Source of the DNA: Botryllus schlosseri
Lineage: Eukaryota; Chordata; Ascidiacea; Stolidobranchia; Styelidae
Direction of reading: 5' to 3'
Assembly (NCBI GenBank): GCA_000444245.1
Contig: ATSW01004168.1
Span: 1-21,604 of the forward strand
Length of the DNA: 21,604 nucleotides
Shown: positions 1 to 8,700 of the stretch, piece by piece
Numbering within the stretch: the stretch's first letter is position 1
Layout: the number at the start of each line of letters is the position of its first letter
Made by a program: the position numbers and the translations under genes
The notes under the pieces: model-generated
What the model saw: the letters and a program-made list of their open reading frames with translations, nothing else
The model's database searches: none
Told to the model about the DNA's origin: nothing

Positions 1-473
1 TATTCGAATGCTATTTGAAATATCTTTTTCACATACAAATTCCTTCTTGTTTTTTTTTTGAAAAAAAAACTAGTTCAGATGTGCTGCAGTTCGCAAGACA
101 ATTTTGTAGGCCAGCCCACCTACGCTACATATTCATGCGATAGAATTCGAGCCTGCGGCCTGTGCCAATGGTTGACGAGTACATAAACTATTCGAATTCA
201 ATTTAACGAAAACTAGAGGTTTGGTTAAGAGAGCAGAGATATATATTTTGCTAATAAATTGCTTTGCTATTAGTCTACGATAACGTAATCTCTAAGCTCC
301 AACCACTTCGTTTGTGGTTAATTTAATTGTGAAAGAACAATGTCTTGACTCGAGTCATCCCAACACTGCACTGAACTAGAGTATTGTTCGCAGACTACAA
401 ACTACTGTGCTAGCAGGATATTATTCGTCACAATAACTACTATGACTGTACGAGTGTACGGTGTAAGTGTAAG
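1..473. other. Left-edge non-coding stretch
   Basis: No recognisable exon, RNA gene or complete repeat is seen. It lies directly 5' of the frame that opens at 473 and is probably intron of that gene, whose earlier exons would be off the left edge. A short piece of the GACTCGAGTC repeat (TTGACTCGAGTCATC, near 344-358) is the only familiar element. A TTCGCAG at about 386-392 resembles a splice acceptor, but the frame that follows it is closed by a stop before the long frame begins. Confidence 0.4.
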
Positions 474-1252
474 GCGATGGGGGCTTGGCACTGTCTCCCG
501 TATTCGCAAGAAAAGCGAACGGTTCTTCAGGCGGCGAAAATCACGACCGCAGACGTCACAGGCACCACAGCGCCCATCATAACACTCACAAAAAACACCA
601 CGACGATTCCAGCAAAGAAAACGCACGCAGGCGGCGCAGAGGCAATTCGGAAGGCGATAAAACTAACGTTAAGCCCGAGGAAAAAGTACATTTACTGTCC
701 GAGTTACCTTGGAGAAAATCGGGCGATTTCAGTGACGCGACACTTGAAGATGTCAAGGAAGCTTCAGTACCTTCGGTGCCGAGGGCTAATATTCCTGCAG
801 TGTCACCGTCATTGCCTAGACGTTACGCAGACTCTCCCGTGTTTCAACGCGGCCGTACGTGGACTATACCTACAGAAAAACCTTCCATTTTAGCAAGGAG
901 GGGTAAACACAGGGCTAAATCGCAAGATTTTTCACCTCCGAGTAAAGAAAAGTATTTACATCTACCTTTAGACATTCTGCAATCGCAAATGGGTTATACA
1001 GCGACGATGGCGGTACAACTTGTGTCTCTGGGCGACGTGAAAAGCCCACAAACTCCAGACACGCCTTTAGCCGATTGTAACGGCTTTTTAAAAGTTCCAA
1101 GCACGGTGTCTGATTCGGTGCAGCGTTTTTTAGGGCTTGACGCCGGTCAGAGTTCCACTGGACTTTCGGAAGATGATGTCCGAAATTCTTCGAGATTTCG
1201 TGCCAGAAGGGGGTCGTCTAGCAGTGGGAGTAGCACCAGTACTTTAACGTAA
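474..1252 (+). CDS. Probable 3'-terminal exon of an unrecognised gene (basic, His/Arg-rich tail)
   Basis: One frame stays open from 473 to the TAA at 1250-1252, about 259 codons, the longest open frame in the window. It has no ATG at its start, so it is most likely an exon entered by splicing. Possible acceptors end at 473 (GTAAG, weak) and at 530 (TTCTTCAG, better), so the left border is uncertain. The N-terminal part is a strongly basic low-complexity run with His, Arg and Lys clusters (RRRHRHHSAHH, ARRRRRGN). The middle is Pro/Ser-rich with RS-type sites (SLPRRYADSP, RGRTWTIP, RRGKHRAKSQD). The tail is Ser-rich and ends SGSSTSTLT. No catalytic domain, membrane span or signal peptide is visible. 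The composition resembles a disordered cytoplasmic C-terminal tail. A poly(A) signal 76 nt after the stop supports a last exon. I do not recognise the family. An intronless ORF or a pseudogene fragment is also possible. Confidence 0.55.
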
Positions 1253-1345
1253 AAATGTACTGCATTTTGACAAATATTTTTGATATTATTAGAGCCATTA
1301 TGATATCTGGATTTTTGGGACGATACCAATAAAATTGATAACTAT
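1253..1345 (+). terminator. Short 3' UTR with AATAAA poly(A) signal (1328-1333)
   Basis: The hexamer AATAAA lies 76 nt after the stop of the upstream frame on the same strand. A spacing this short is ordinary for compact invertebrate genes. No strong GU-rich downstream element is visible, so the cleavage site is not fixed. If real, it ends the upstream gene before the CASK-like gene begins, which bears on where that gene starts. Confidence 0.5.
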
Positions 1346-1500
1346 TGCCTTCAGCGATATTCAAAAGATCTGGCATCTAGTTTAACGCACCTTTCTGAAC
1401 TTTAAATCAATTATTCGAGCAGATTATAGCCATCACCATGTTTGGGCATGAAATAAACCAGAAAGGCTGCATTTGGACATTTGTAAGTTGTAAGAAATCT
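1346..1500. repeat. Diverged dispersed repeat, copy A (partner at 7619-7790)
   Basis: This segment shares ordered blocks with 7619-7790. The first block is a GATATTCAAAAGAT core followed by GGCAT. The next is TTGGGCATGAAA against TTGGACATGAAA. The last is a TTTGTAAGTTGTAAGAAAT block against a TCTGTAAGCTACAAGAAAT block. The blocks lie in the same order and at similar spacing, so this is an old interspersed repeat rather than chance. Its ends and class cannot be defined from two copies. Confidence 0.5.
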
Positions 1501-2339
1501 GTCACCATTTCAGCATTTCTTGCTGAATGAAAAATTTTACATTTCAATTTTTTTGGTATTAGTCTTCCCGTTTTCTTGTAGGAGAAAAATCGCCTTTCGT
1601 TACTGGTGCTACGTTTTTACTGACACTACTACGTGATTAAAAACTGTGAAGTGTTGCATTTGAAATACCGGTATCAGGTTTGCATGAATTACTGGAAGAT
1701 TACCAATTTAAGTCATAATCGTGCAATAGTTGATGTGACGAAGAATATCTGATCGGAAATTTTACCCGTATCGAGTAAAAAATAATTCTGAACCTAAATT
1801 CTATCATTTTTACTCTGTATTGTATGTTTTGCGTGGCTTGTTTGCTGTCTTGATTCGAATTCGAGAACGTTTTTGAGTAATATTGTTTGAGCCAATTTAC
1901 AAACGCCGAAATTGTGTCTGAATCGACCTTTCACGATGTTGCTATTACCTTGTCGCGCTATTGAAATGTTGTGAAATCGCAAAAATTTCTTTTTGACCTT
2001 GTTTCTTCATTGTTTTCATATGATCTATTTTGTTGCCTTAATGATATTGATGAAAGAATGTGCTAAAATGTCCTGTGTTATGGTTGTTGGAACAGAACTT
2101 GGCAGACAGATTCTCTAGTCACGATTGTCAGGGAATATTCAATATTGAATCCTGAAAGTTGCATAAAACTGGCATTTTGAGTTTAGATTGCATCAAAATA
2201 TCTAGATAAGGAACAAGGACAGACAGAAGTTTATTTTAAAAATAAAAGTTAATAATTTAGTGAATTGGTGGCCAACAATGCAACGATTAGGTAATCATGT
2301 CAACTGGTCACGGTATACAGTCATATATAGGCCTGTGCA
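1501..2339. other. Non-coding stretch without recognisable features
   Basis: AT-rich sequence with no open frame showing coding character, no paired splice sites around an open frame and no clear repeat. It is probably intergenic or intronic. Confidence 0.4.
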
Positions 2340-2466
2340 GTGTGCGTTCACATCTACTGGTTGGAATCGAGCCAAATTTGGTGTGCAGAGCTTTTTTAGG
2401 CAACCTAACAATCTTATCAATGAATCCCCGGAATCCGGAATAAAAGTTATTTCGAACAACCCTTCT
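2340..2466. mobile_element. Right-end fragment of a TAGGGTTGTTCAA-type hAT MITE
   Basis: The block TCTACTGGTTGGAATCGAGCC and the following AAATTTGGTGTGCA recur in diverged form near 4410, 8525 and 10470. The fragment ends in AAAAGTTATTTCGAACAACCC, matching the right terminus of the complete copy at 8101-8625. The left part is missing or too eroded to see. An open frame at 2260-2493 falls mostly inside this repeat and is not a gene. Confidence 0.6.
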
Positions 2467-2519
2467 AGACACGGACTAAACATCTTAAACTGAAAATCGA
2501 CCGTTTCATCCATATTGAT

Positions 2520-3100
2520 AACTGGGACTGAAATATTAGTACATTGTTGATCTGTTACTTAAATTTGATGTAGCAATCAAGAGCTTGCCGTTCTTAAACA
2601 TGAGTGGATAAAAAATTCATAGGAAACAATAATTTTGTTTTCTTGGAAAATAATTGGTCAACCGTAGAATCCCTGCTTCCCCACTATCGCTCTTTTAATA
2701 AGCAGAATACTGTGTACGGTAAGTATTACTGACAACACTTATGCTGCATATAAACCACAATCAATCCGATTTACAATGCTGTATATAAAGCACATAATCA
2801 ATACAAGTCACCTCCGGGGTGCTGTTATTGAGAGACCTTATTGCATTATTGAAGATACAATTGAAGTCCAGATGTCAAGTCCAGATGTCTTCATTCTCTC
2901 ATGTGTATCAAAACAGAATAATGCTGGTTCATTTCGTTTCTGTGTGTGCTAGCTACAGGTTCAAGTCTATATTTTGAAGTCAGCTTGTGTCACCCTCGGA
3001 CAACTAGATAATTCTCTTTGTCTAATTAGATTAATTGAAGCGGAATTTCGGTAATGTATTTTGTCGAATATGTCTATGCTCTAGTTCTATTTCTAATATA
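2520..3100. other. Non-coding stretch
   Basis: No coding signal. The sequence around 3059-3090 (TTGTCGAATATGTCTATGC) is matched by one near 6615-6650 (GTCGAATGTTTCTATGCTC), so a further old dispersed repeat crosses this area, with undefined ends. Confidence 0.35.
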
Positions 3101-3119
3101 ATTTCTGGTTTCCCTGAAA

Positions 3120-3630
3120 AGGTTACAGTCGGGCTCGGAGTACAACAGACTTGGACAACCAGAACTTTTTCACTTTGTCTAAATTAGATTCGAATTTTAG
3201 CTATTCAGTTACACTAGAATTAGAATTATAGCTACACAGCTTTTTCCAAATTGGATTACAATCAGAATTACCAAATTTGCGAAAACTTGGTAATTAAATG
3301 TTGTACATTGCATGTGTAGCTTGTTCAGATGAAAATTATAACCCAATGTATTGTGTTGTATTGTAAATGACGATCGGTTCATATCAAACCAGAATTCTGT
3401 AAAATTTATGTACAGCTAGTTCATCTGGTTTCGCATTCTGCAGTTCTCCTGTGACATTATCGGGAAATGCAGATATTAGATTAGAATAGACATTGAGGCT
3501 TGAAAATATTTCACAAATTAGATTGGAATTAGAATTAGAGCAAAGAAAATTTCACAAATTAGATTGGAATAAGATTTCAGGCATTTCCCTCTAATTCAGT
3601 CTTATCACACAGCTAGAATTATGAGGTCAG
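3120..3630. repeat. Dispersed TTAGATT/GAATTAGAATT repeat, long copy
   Basis: The body is rich in TTAGATT, TAGAATTAGAATT and 'AGCTACACAGCTTTT' blocks. The same ordered blocks recur at 10140-10345 and 15265-15610, with shorter pieces at 6835-6900. For example, TCCTGTGACATTATCGGGAA here corresponds to TCCGTAGCATTTTCAGGAA near 15479, and the 'GAGCAAAGAAA...ACAAATTAGATT' block recurs near 15525. It is an old interspersed family. Terminal repeats and target duplications are not visible, so I leave the class open. Confidence 0.55.
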
Positions 3631-3952
3631 GTGTTCAGACATTTTCCATTCTCATGCTTATGACAATGAACTAAGAATTGACATACACTTAACTTGATTT
3701 CCGGTGTGTGTCTTTGTTAAGTTAAGTAATTTTGATTATAATATCATTTGGAAAAAACTGTTTACCTATAATTCTTATTCTGATCCAATTTGGAACAGCT
3801 GAAATTTTTCCTTGTTATCTAACTCTTGGATTGAGTTGCCGTCACGCTATGATTAATTTATAGCTTCATATCAACTCATAGGAAGTGCCGAGTAAATCTT
3901 TGCAAATTGGAAAGCGGTATTGATTCTTTGATTGGACGTCTCATTTAGTGAA

Positions 3953-4270
3953 ATGCGTATCATCTACGGCAGAAAAAAGAAAGCATACATTTCGCTCGTA
4001 TTGAAAGGCATCGGCATCAATATTTCATTCAGGCGCACCAGCTGCATGATAGCCCGTTTTCACGAACAAGTTTTAGCGTTACAGTTGGCCAAAGTGCTGT
4101 GAGCGTTGTTGAGAGTGTAAAATTTGCGATGAACTCGAACGGGATGTAGGATTTTGTTGGTGATGTCGAGTTTTCGAATATCATAACGGTGTGAATGATG
4201 CGGAGAGTTGAAAAATGTACTTTTGGTGCGACCGCAAACGATGTAATGCCGTTTCTTCATCACATTGAAG
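3953..4270. other. GC-richer island with short open frames on both strands, unassigned
   Basis: Base composition here is less AT-biased than the flanks. On the + strand a 49-codon frame with ATG runs 3953-4102 (MRIIYGRKKKAYISLV...). On the - strand a 67-codon frame runs 4263-4060 with scattered His and Cys. Neither matches a family I recognise, and no convincing donor follows either. It could be a small exon, a regulatory island or a repeat remnant. Confidence 0.2.
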
Positions 4271-4339
4271 ATGATTCAGTTTGTTACCATGATATTAGTT
4301 GATCACGACTTCAAAGATATGTAATTTTGACTAATGTAC

Positions 4340-4610
4340 ATTAGGGGTATTCAAAAATGAGTTTTTTCTCCTTGATGAAATTGTTAGGTTACCTAATTTA
4401 AGCCTACGCACCAAATTTGGTTCAATTCCAGCCAATAGCCGCGTTGCTACAGGAGAAGAAAGTTTCGATTTATTATAAAAAATAAATAACAAAAAATTTG
4501 AAAATTTTCCGTTCACCCCATGAAAGTGTAAGGTTGTCTATAGAAACGATGTTAACCAAATTTGGTTCCATTCCGACCAGTGGAAGCGGAGCTATTGCCG
4601 TCGAAAAATT
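4340..4610. mobile_element. Diverged copy of the TAGGGTTGTTCAA-type hAT MITE family
   Basis: It begins with a degenerate left end (AGGGGTATTCAAAAATGA). It contains the family body blocks 'CACCAAATTTGGTTCAATTCC' and a second, tandem-like version 'ACCAAATTTGGTTCCATTCC' about 135 bp later. That internal duplication suggests either two nested copies or a family whose body has two related halves. The complete copy at 8101-8625 also shows the block twice. No target duplication could be defined. Confidence 0.5.
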
Positions 4611-4627
4611 TGGATCTGAATATAATA

Positions 4628-4684
4628 GTATTTACGGTGGGCACCACTATAATAAATAATTAAAGAATTGGTCACCGTAAATAC
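4628..4684. repeat. 12-bp perfect inverted repeat, 33-nt loop
   Basis: GTATTTACGGTG at 4628-4639 and CACCGTAAATAC at 4673-4684 are exact reverse complements separated by an AT-rich 33-nt spacer. The arms contain an ACGGTG/CACCGT core that is unusual in this AT-rich background. It may be a miniature element with its own terminal repeats or a hairpin, but no flanking target duplication is evident. Confidence 0.6.
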
Positions 4685-4743
4685 CGTTTTATAGTATCCA
4701 AACTATAATTTTCATTGATATATTAATTCTTAATGGTAAGGAG

Positions 4744-5292
4744 TAGGGTTGTCACCGAGTCTCAAGTCTCCCAGTCACAAGTCAATCTCACTTTATAGTT
4801 TTGACTCGAGTCGAGTCATTTTCAATTCACCACCGAGTCAAGTCCGTGTCCAAGTCAGCGAGCAGAGGGTCGAGTCCTAGTCATGGTATTATGACTCGAG
4901 TCCGAGTCCAAGTCATTGTGTCGACTGCTCAGTTTCTAGTTAATGTCTTGTTTAACCCATCTTTATAACTCTGTTTGGTGATATGGAATGATTCGCATTT
5001 ATAATACACTAATTTTGCTCTCTTTTAGCGGTTTCTGGTCGCATTACCAGTACCAATAGACGAAATCCCAATAGTATGGTTACTTTACTATTCTTCGAAA
5101 ATAAAACGAAATGTCGGTCTTGGCCGTCTTGAGTTTTCGAGTCATATATGTCTTGGTTCAAGTCATGCGCAATGACTCGAGTCCAAGTCGAGTCAATTCA
5201 CAAATTGCCTCGAGTGGAATCATTTCCGTATTTTGAGAAAATGACTTGAGTCGAGTCATCAGAAAATCGTGACTCGAGACATCACAACCCTG
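4744..5292. mobile_element. Complete hAT-type MITE with GACTCGAGTC-rich body
   Basis: The left end TAGGGTTGT and right end ACAACCCTG form terminal inverted repeats. They are flanked by an exact 8-bp duplication, GTAAGGAG, at 4736-4743 and 5293-5300. Eight-bp target duplications and a CAGGG/TAGGG-type end are the hallmark of hAT transposons. The 549-bp body has no transposase frame and is built from many GACTCGAGTC / GAGTCGAGTCAT palindromes. The perfect duplication suggests a fairly recent insertion. A close relative lies at 17497-18035, with rearranged pieces at 6690-6835 and 10980-12020. Confidence 0.88.
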
Positions 5293-5302
5293 GTAAGGAG
5301 CC

Positions 5303-5310
5303 TATATAAT
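5303..5310 (+). promoter_or_regulatory. TATA-like box (TATATAAT)
   Basis: TATATAAT lies three bases after the right target duplication of the MITE at 4744-5292 and 163 nt upstream of the ATG at 5473. Position and strand fit a core promoter giving a 5' UTR of roughly 135 nt. In AT-rich DNA such a string is common, so this is suggestive only. Confidence 0.25.
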
Positions 5311-5472
5311 TTCAAACTTGAAAAAATCATTTCCACCATTCAACTCTAATCATTAGAATTCACACCCAATTCAGATTTGAGTTCTTAATCATTTTGCCTA
5401 GCCAGAATTATCATGACCTTGTGTATTTATCAAAAGCTGTACGGTTAAGATATCCACTTTGGGCTAAGGAAA

Positions 5473-5718
5473 ATGTCAGAAAAGGGCTCATTCCGTAAAG
5501 CTTTCCGTTCGCTGCGTCGCTCCAAATCCTCGAGTTTCTTCAGCATGAAAAAATCTGCGAATCGGAAATCAATGAAATCTCTGTCGGAATATGATTTTGA
5601 AACGGTTACTCTCATCGAGAATCAGACTTTCAAGAAAAACGAAGTGTCCGAGTTGTATTGGAGATCGGTGGTTAAAAGACCGCTGTCTTTACGGCAGCGT
5701 AGACAGTCTGGGGAATCG
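5473..5718 (+). CDS. CASK-like gene, proposed first coding exon (82 codons, polybasic N-terminus)
   Basis: ATG at 5473 has A at -3 and an in-frame TAA 27 nt upstream (5446-5448), so it is the natural start unless a splice acceptor lies in those 24 nt (CTAAG at 5464-5468 is a weak one). The frame is open for exactly 82 codons to a GTAGGG donor at 5719 and leaves phase 0, which is what the next exon needs. The first 35 residues are rich in Lys, Arg, Ser and Phe ([18 protein letters not shown]), like membrane- or calmodulin-binding effector segments. The rest ([33 protein letters not shown]) is not a CaMK or L27 domain and matches no family I know. It could be an isoform-specific first exon or, less likely, an internal exon of another gene. 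Confidence 0.6.
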
Positions 5719-8700
5719 GTAGGGTAATAGTTTGTGATATGCTAAGAATAGAAACAGGCTGATGCAATGTATCCCGGTAATTGAAACTTTTTGCGGTAGC
5801 AATCATTGAGGACAGTATGGCGCACGCGGAATACCCGAAAACCAAAATTTCATGGCATTCTAATAGGAGAGATTTAGTAAAATGAATGAACGAATAAACG
5901 GGAATCATTGCAAACCTGATAAGGTTCTCTTTTTAATTACAAGATAGAATTAAAGAGTGAGCCAGTACTGTTGTTGCTTTGGTAGCCTATCAGTCTTGTG
6001 CAAACTGCTGGGTTTTCGAAATTCGCCACTAGAACTAGACATAGAACTACTTGCTTTTTGAAATTTTTAACTGGAACTAGAATTAAAACTACTCAATTTT
6101 CAATATCCACAACTGGAACTGGCACTAACGAGCTTTGAAAGTTCGCAACTAACTAACCAAAACATAATTACTCAAAAAACTACAAGTTAGTTGACGGTCT
6201 ATAAACTGAATATATACTAATATACTCATATTGAAATAGACCCAAACACTTTCGACTGACACTCGCCAGGGGTAATCGTCAGTAACTAGTAGAATGTTGG
6301 AAAGAACATTGCAAATCAAAAAAGACTATTTTTAGTACATAATGATTGCATTTTGTGGAATAGCGTTTCTGACGAAATAAATTTCTTTGCAGTACTATGA
6401 CTTCATTGCGGAGAAGAGGGGACAATGTGAACCGGTCCACAGTGCCGTCGAATGCATGAAGAATCTGTTGTCTGAACTATCAGAGGAGGACCCGATCGAA
6501 CAGGACTTGAAAAAGATTCTGCTGCAGCCTCATGTTATGGTGAATATATTATGATTCTGATTGTTTCATTTGACTAATTGGAGCGAAATGCCGGAAATCT
6601 CGCTCCAACCCAATTCGTCGAATGTTTCTATGCTCTCATTTTAATTCTAATTGTAGTGACTCAAGCCATTTTCTTGAAAATGGAATATGTCTCAACTCGA
6701 GTCAATTTGTATATTGTCAACAGTATGACTTGGACTCGAGTCGAATTGAAAATGACTCGCCTTGACCCGAGTCGAAACTGTAAGATTCAAATTGACGTGT
6801 TACTCTGAACTTTGTGACTTGGTTACGACCCTGGAATTCAGTAATTCTAATTCGAATCTTGTTTGGAAAAAGCTGTGTAGCTATAATCCTAATTGTAATG
6901 TACGTTAGTAAGCCAATATTCACAAACACAATCGTATCAGTTATCAGTACTCCATTTATTTATTGAAGATATCCTTAAATTTATAACATTGAAACAAGAA
7001 CATAACACACTCTACGGTCATTTGATACACAGCTATCATATGAATCAATCGATGCAATGAATCTTTGGTACAGTAGAAGAGCTTCTTGGAGGTACTGAAC
7101 TTCAATATACAGTTGAATAGTATATATTGATATTGAAATAAACTTTAATATTTTCAGCTGACCATCGTCAGGGGTAATCGTTAGCAATTAGTAGAGAATT
7201 CGAAAGAAGATTGTATATCAACACTTTAATCAACACTTCAAGCAGCCCCATATTATTGAACCTTTATATTTCAACTTGATATGAACTCGATGCAGCCTAG
7301 ATGAGCTCAGACCCTGTAATTTCCACCGAAACCAACTCAATCTAACAACTGTGGAAGTGATTGTAACTTGGTAATCGTAATTGTGTTACGTAATACGATA
7401 GGAATTCGTAATGGAGAATCGTGTGTCCCTAGAGTGCATGTTATTTAATTATAGCTGAGATAACTTGCTCGATTTGTTGTTATTGACTTTCATTAAAGTC
7501 TTGTGTAACATTTTGGAAATGCTTTTCAGCAGAGGCGGTCAATAGGGCTGTTCAAATAAATAACTTTTTTTTCAAAATTTTGCTGTTGCCTAAAAAATGA
7601 CACACAACAATTTTTGCTCGATATATTCAGCCGATATTCAAAAGATACGGCATGTTGCTCAAGGAGCATCTCCAAAACTTCGCAGCATTGATTTGAACAG
7701 CTTTACAAACATTGTGATTTTTGGACATGAAAACAACGAGACAGATGTAACTGTACAATGTACATCTGTAAGCTACAAGAAATAGATGAATATTTTCATT
7801 CTTAGTCTTAGATGATAGTTCTGTGACTCTTAATGGCTGATACCAATATTTCTTTCAAAGTGTGATACCGAGTTTCTTGAGATTCCTTTTCATTTCAGCG
7901 ATTGCTGCAGGCTCACGACATCACGTCTCACAGAGTGCTTGCCGAGCCAGAACCGGAGCCGGTGGCGTCACCTACGCTAGGAAATGGCAACCACTTCTCC
8001 AATGCTGACGACAGGCCCGGCGAAGATGGCGTTAGAACCAGGGTTCAGTTAGTACAATTTACCAGGAACACCAATGAGCCACTGGTAAGTAACGGTACAC
8101 TAGGGTTGTTCAAGAAAGCAAATTTGTTCAGAATTTGCTGCTATTAGTTAGAATTGTGAGGTTGACTAAGAAAACGTTGTGCACCAAATTTGACTCAATT
8201 CAAACCAGCAAAAGTGAAGCTGCAGGAGTTTAAAAATTTTGAAATTATTCTATCACTTTCTGCAAAAACGATGCAAAACAAATTTGACCGAAGTTATTTG
8301 AGTTTTTCGTCAATAATTCCGAGATTCCCCACCGTCATATTTTCAAATCCAAATCTTTCAACTGCAATCACTTCGTTTCTATCTGTTGGAATTTAGCTAA
8401 AAAATGTTGTGCATCGTTTTTTTAGACAACTTGACAGTTTCATAGGGTAGCCAGTAAAATTTGAGAAAATAATTTTTGAATATTTTTTATTATTATCAAA
8501 ATTTCAAAACTCGTGTAGCTTCATTTCTACTGGTTGGAATTGAGCCAGATATGGTGTGCAACGTCACAATTTTATTTAATAGCCGCAAAATTCTTGAAAA
8601 AAAAAGTTATTTTTGAACAACCCTATGGTACACATGTGTGAGTCAGTCGAAAAGCATATACTGTATAAATTAACAATATGAAGTTACAAACATATTGTTT

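Larger units (their letters stand above)
5719..6392 (+). other. Intron with repeat remnants
   Basis: It holds a partial ACTAGA-rich hAT-like element (from 5991) and a CAGGGGTAATCGTCAG repeat piece (about 6205-6300). It ends in the acceptor TTTCTTTGCAG. I looked here for an exon encoding the first L27 domain, which in CASK precedes this point, and found none. Confidence 0.6.
6540..7898 (+). other. Intron between the two L27C exons
   Basis: About 1.36 kb, built largely of the repeat pieces listed separately, and ending in the acceptor TTTTCATTTCAG. No additional exon is visible. Confidence 0.8.

Noticed and set aside
477-893. 138-codon + strand frame starting with a true ATG, overlapping the longer frame
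   Set aside because: It overlaps the longer frame (to 1252) in another phase, its composition looks random, and it ends without a nearby poly(A) signal, whereas the longer frame has one. The ATG alone is not enough.
2260-2513. Overlapping 72-77-codon frames on both strands
   Set aside because: They cover a MITE fragment whose sequence recurs at three other places in the window; no family match and no splice context.
4060-4263. - strand 67-codon frame with His and Cys residues
   Set aside because: The Cys/His spacing does not form a zinc finger or other motif I can name, and no upstream promoter or splice context is visible. Kept only as an unassigned island.
1260-5470. Search for CASK CaM-kinase and L27N exons upstream of 5473
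   Set aside because: No segment reads as kinase motifs (HRD, DFG-like or APE) or as the LLDL-type end of L27N with flanking splice sites. Absence by eye is not proof, so the short form is stated as a hypothesis.
6840-8600. Possibility that the introns hold a CRISPR-like array, tRNA or other RNA gene
   Set aside because: Repeats here are irregular and dispersed without even spacers, and no tRNA-like cloverleaf or box A/B sequence was recognised.
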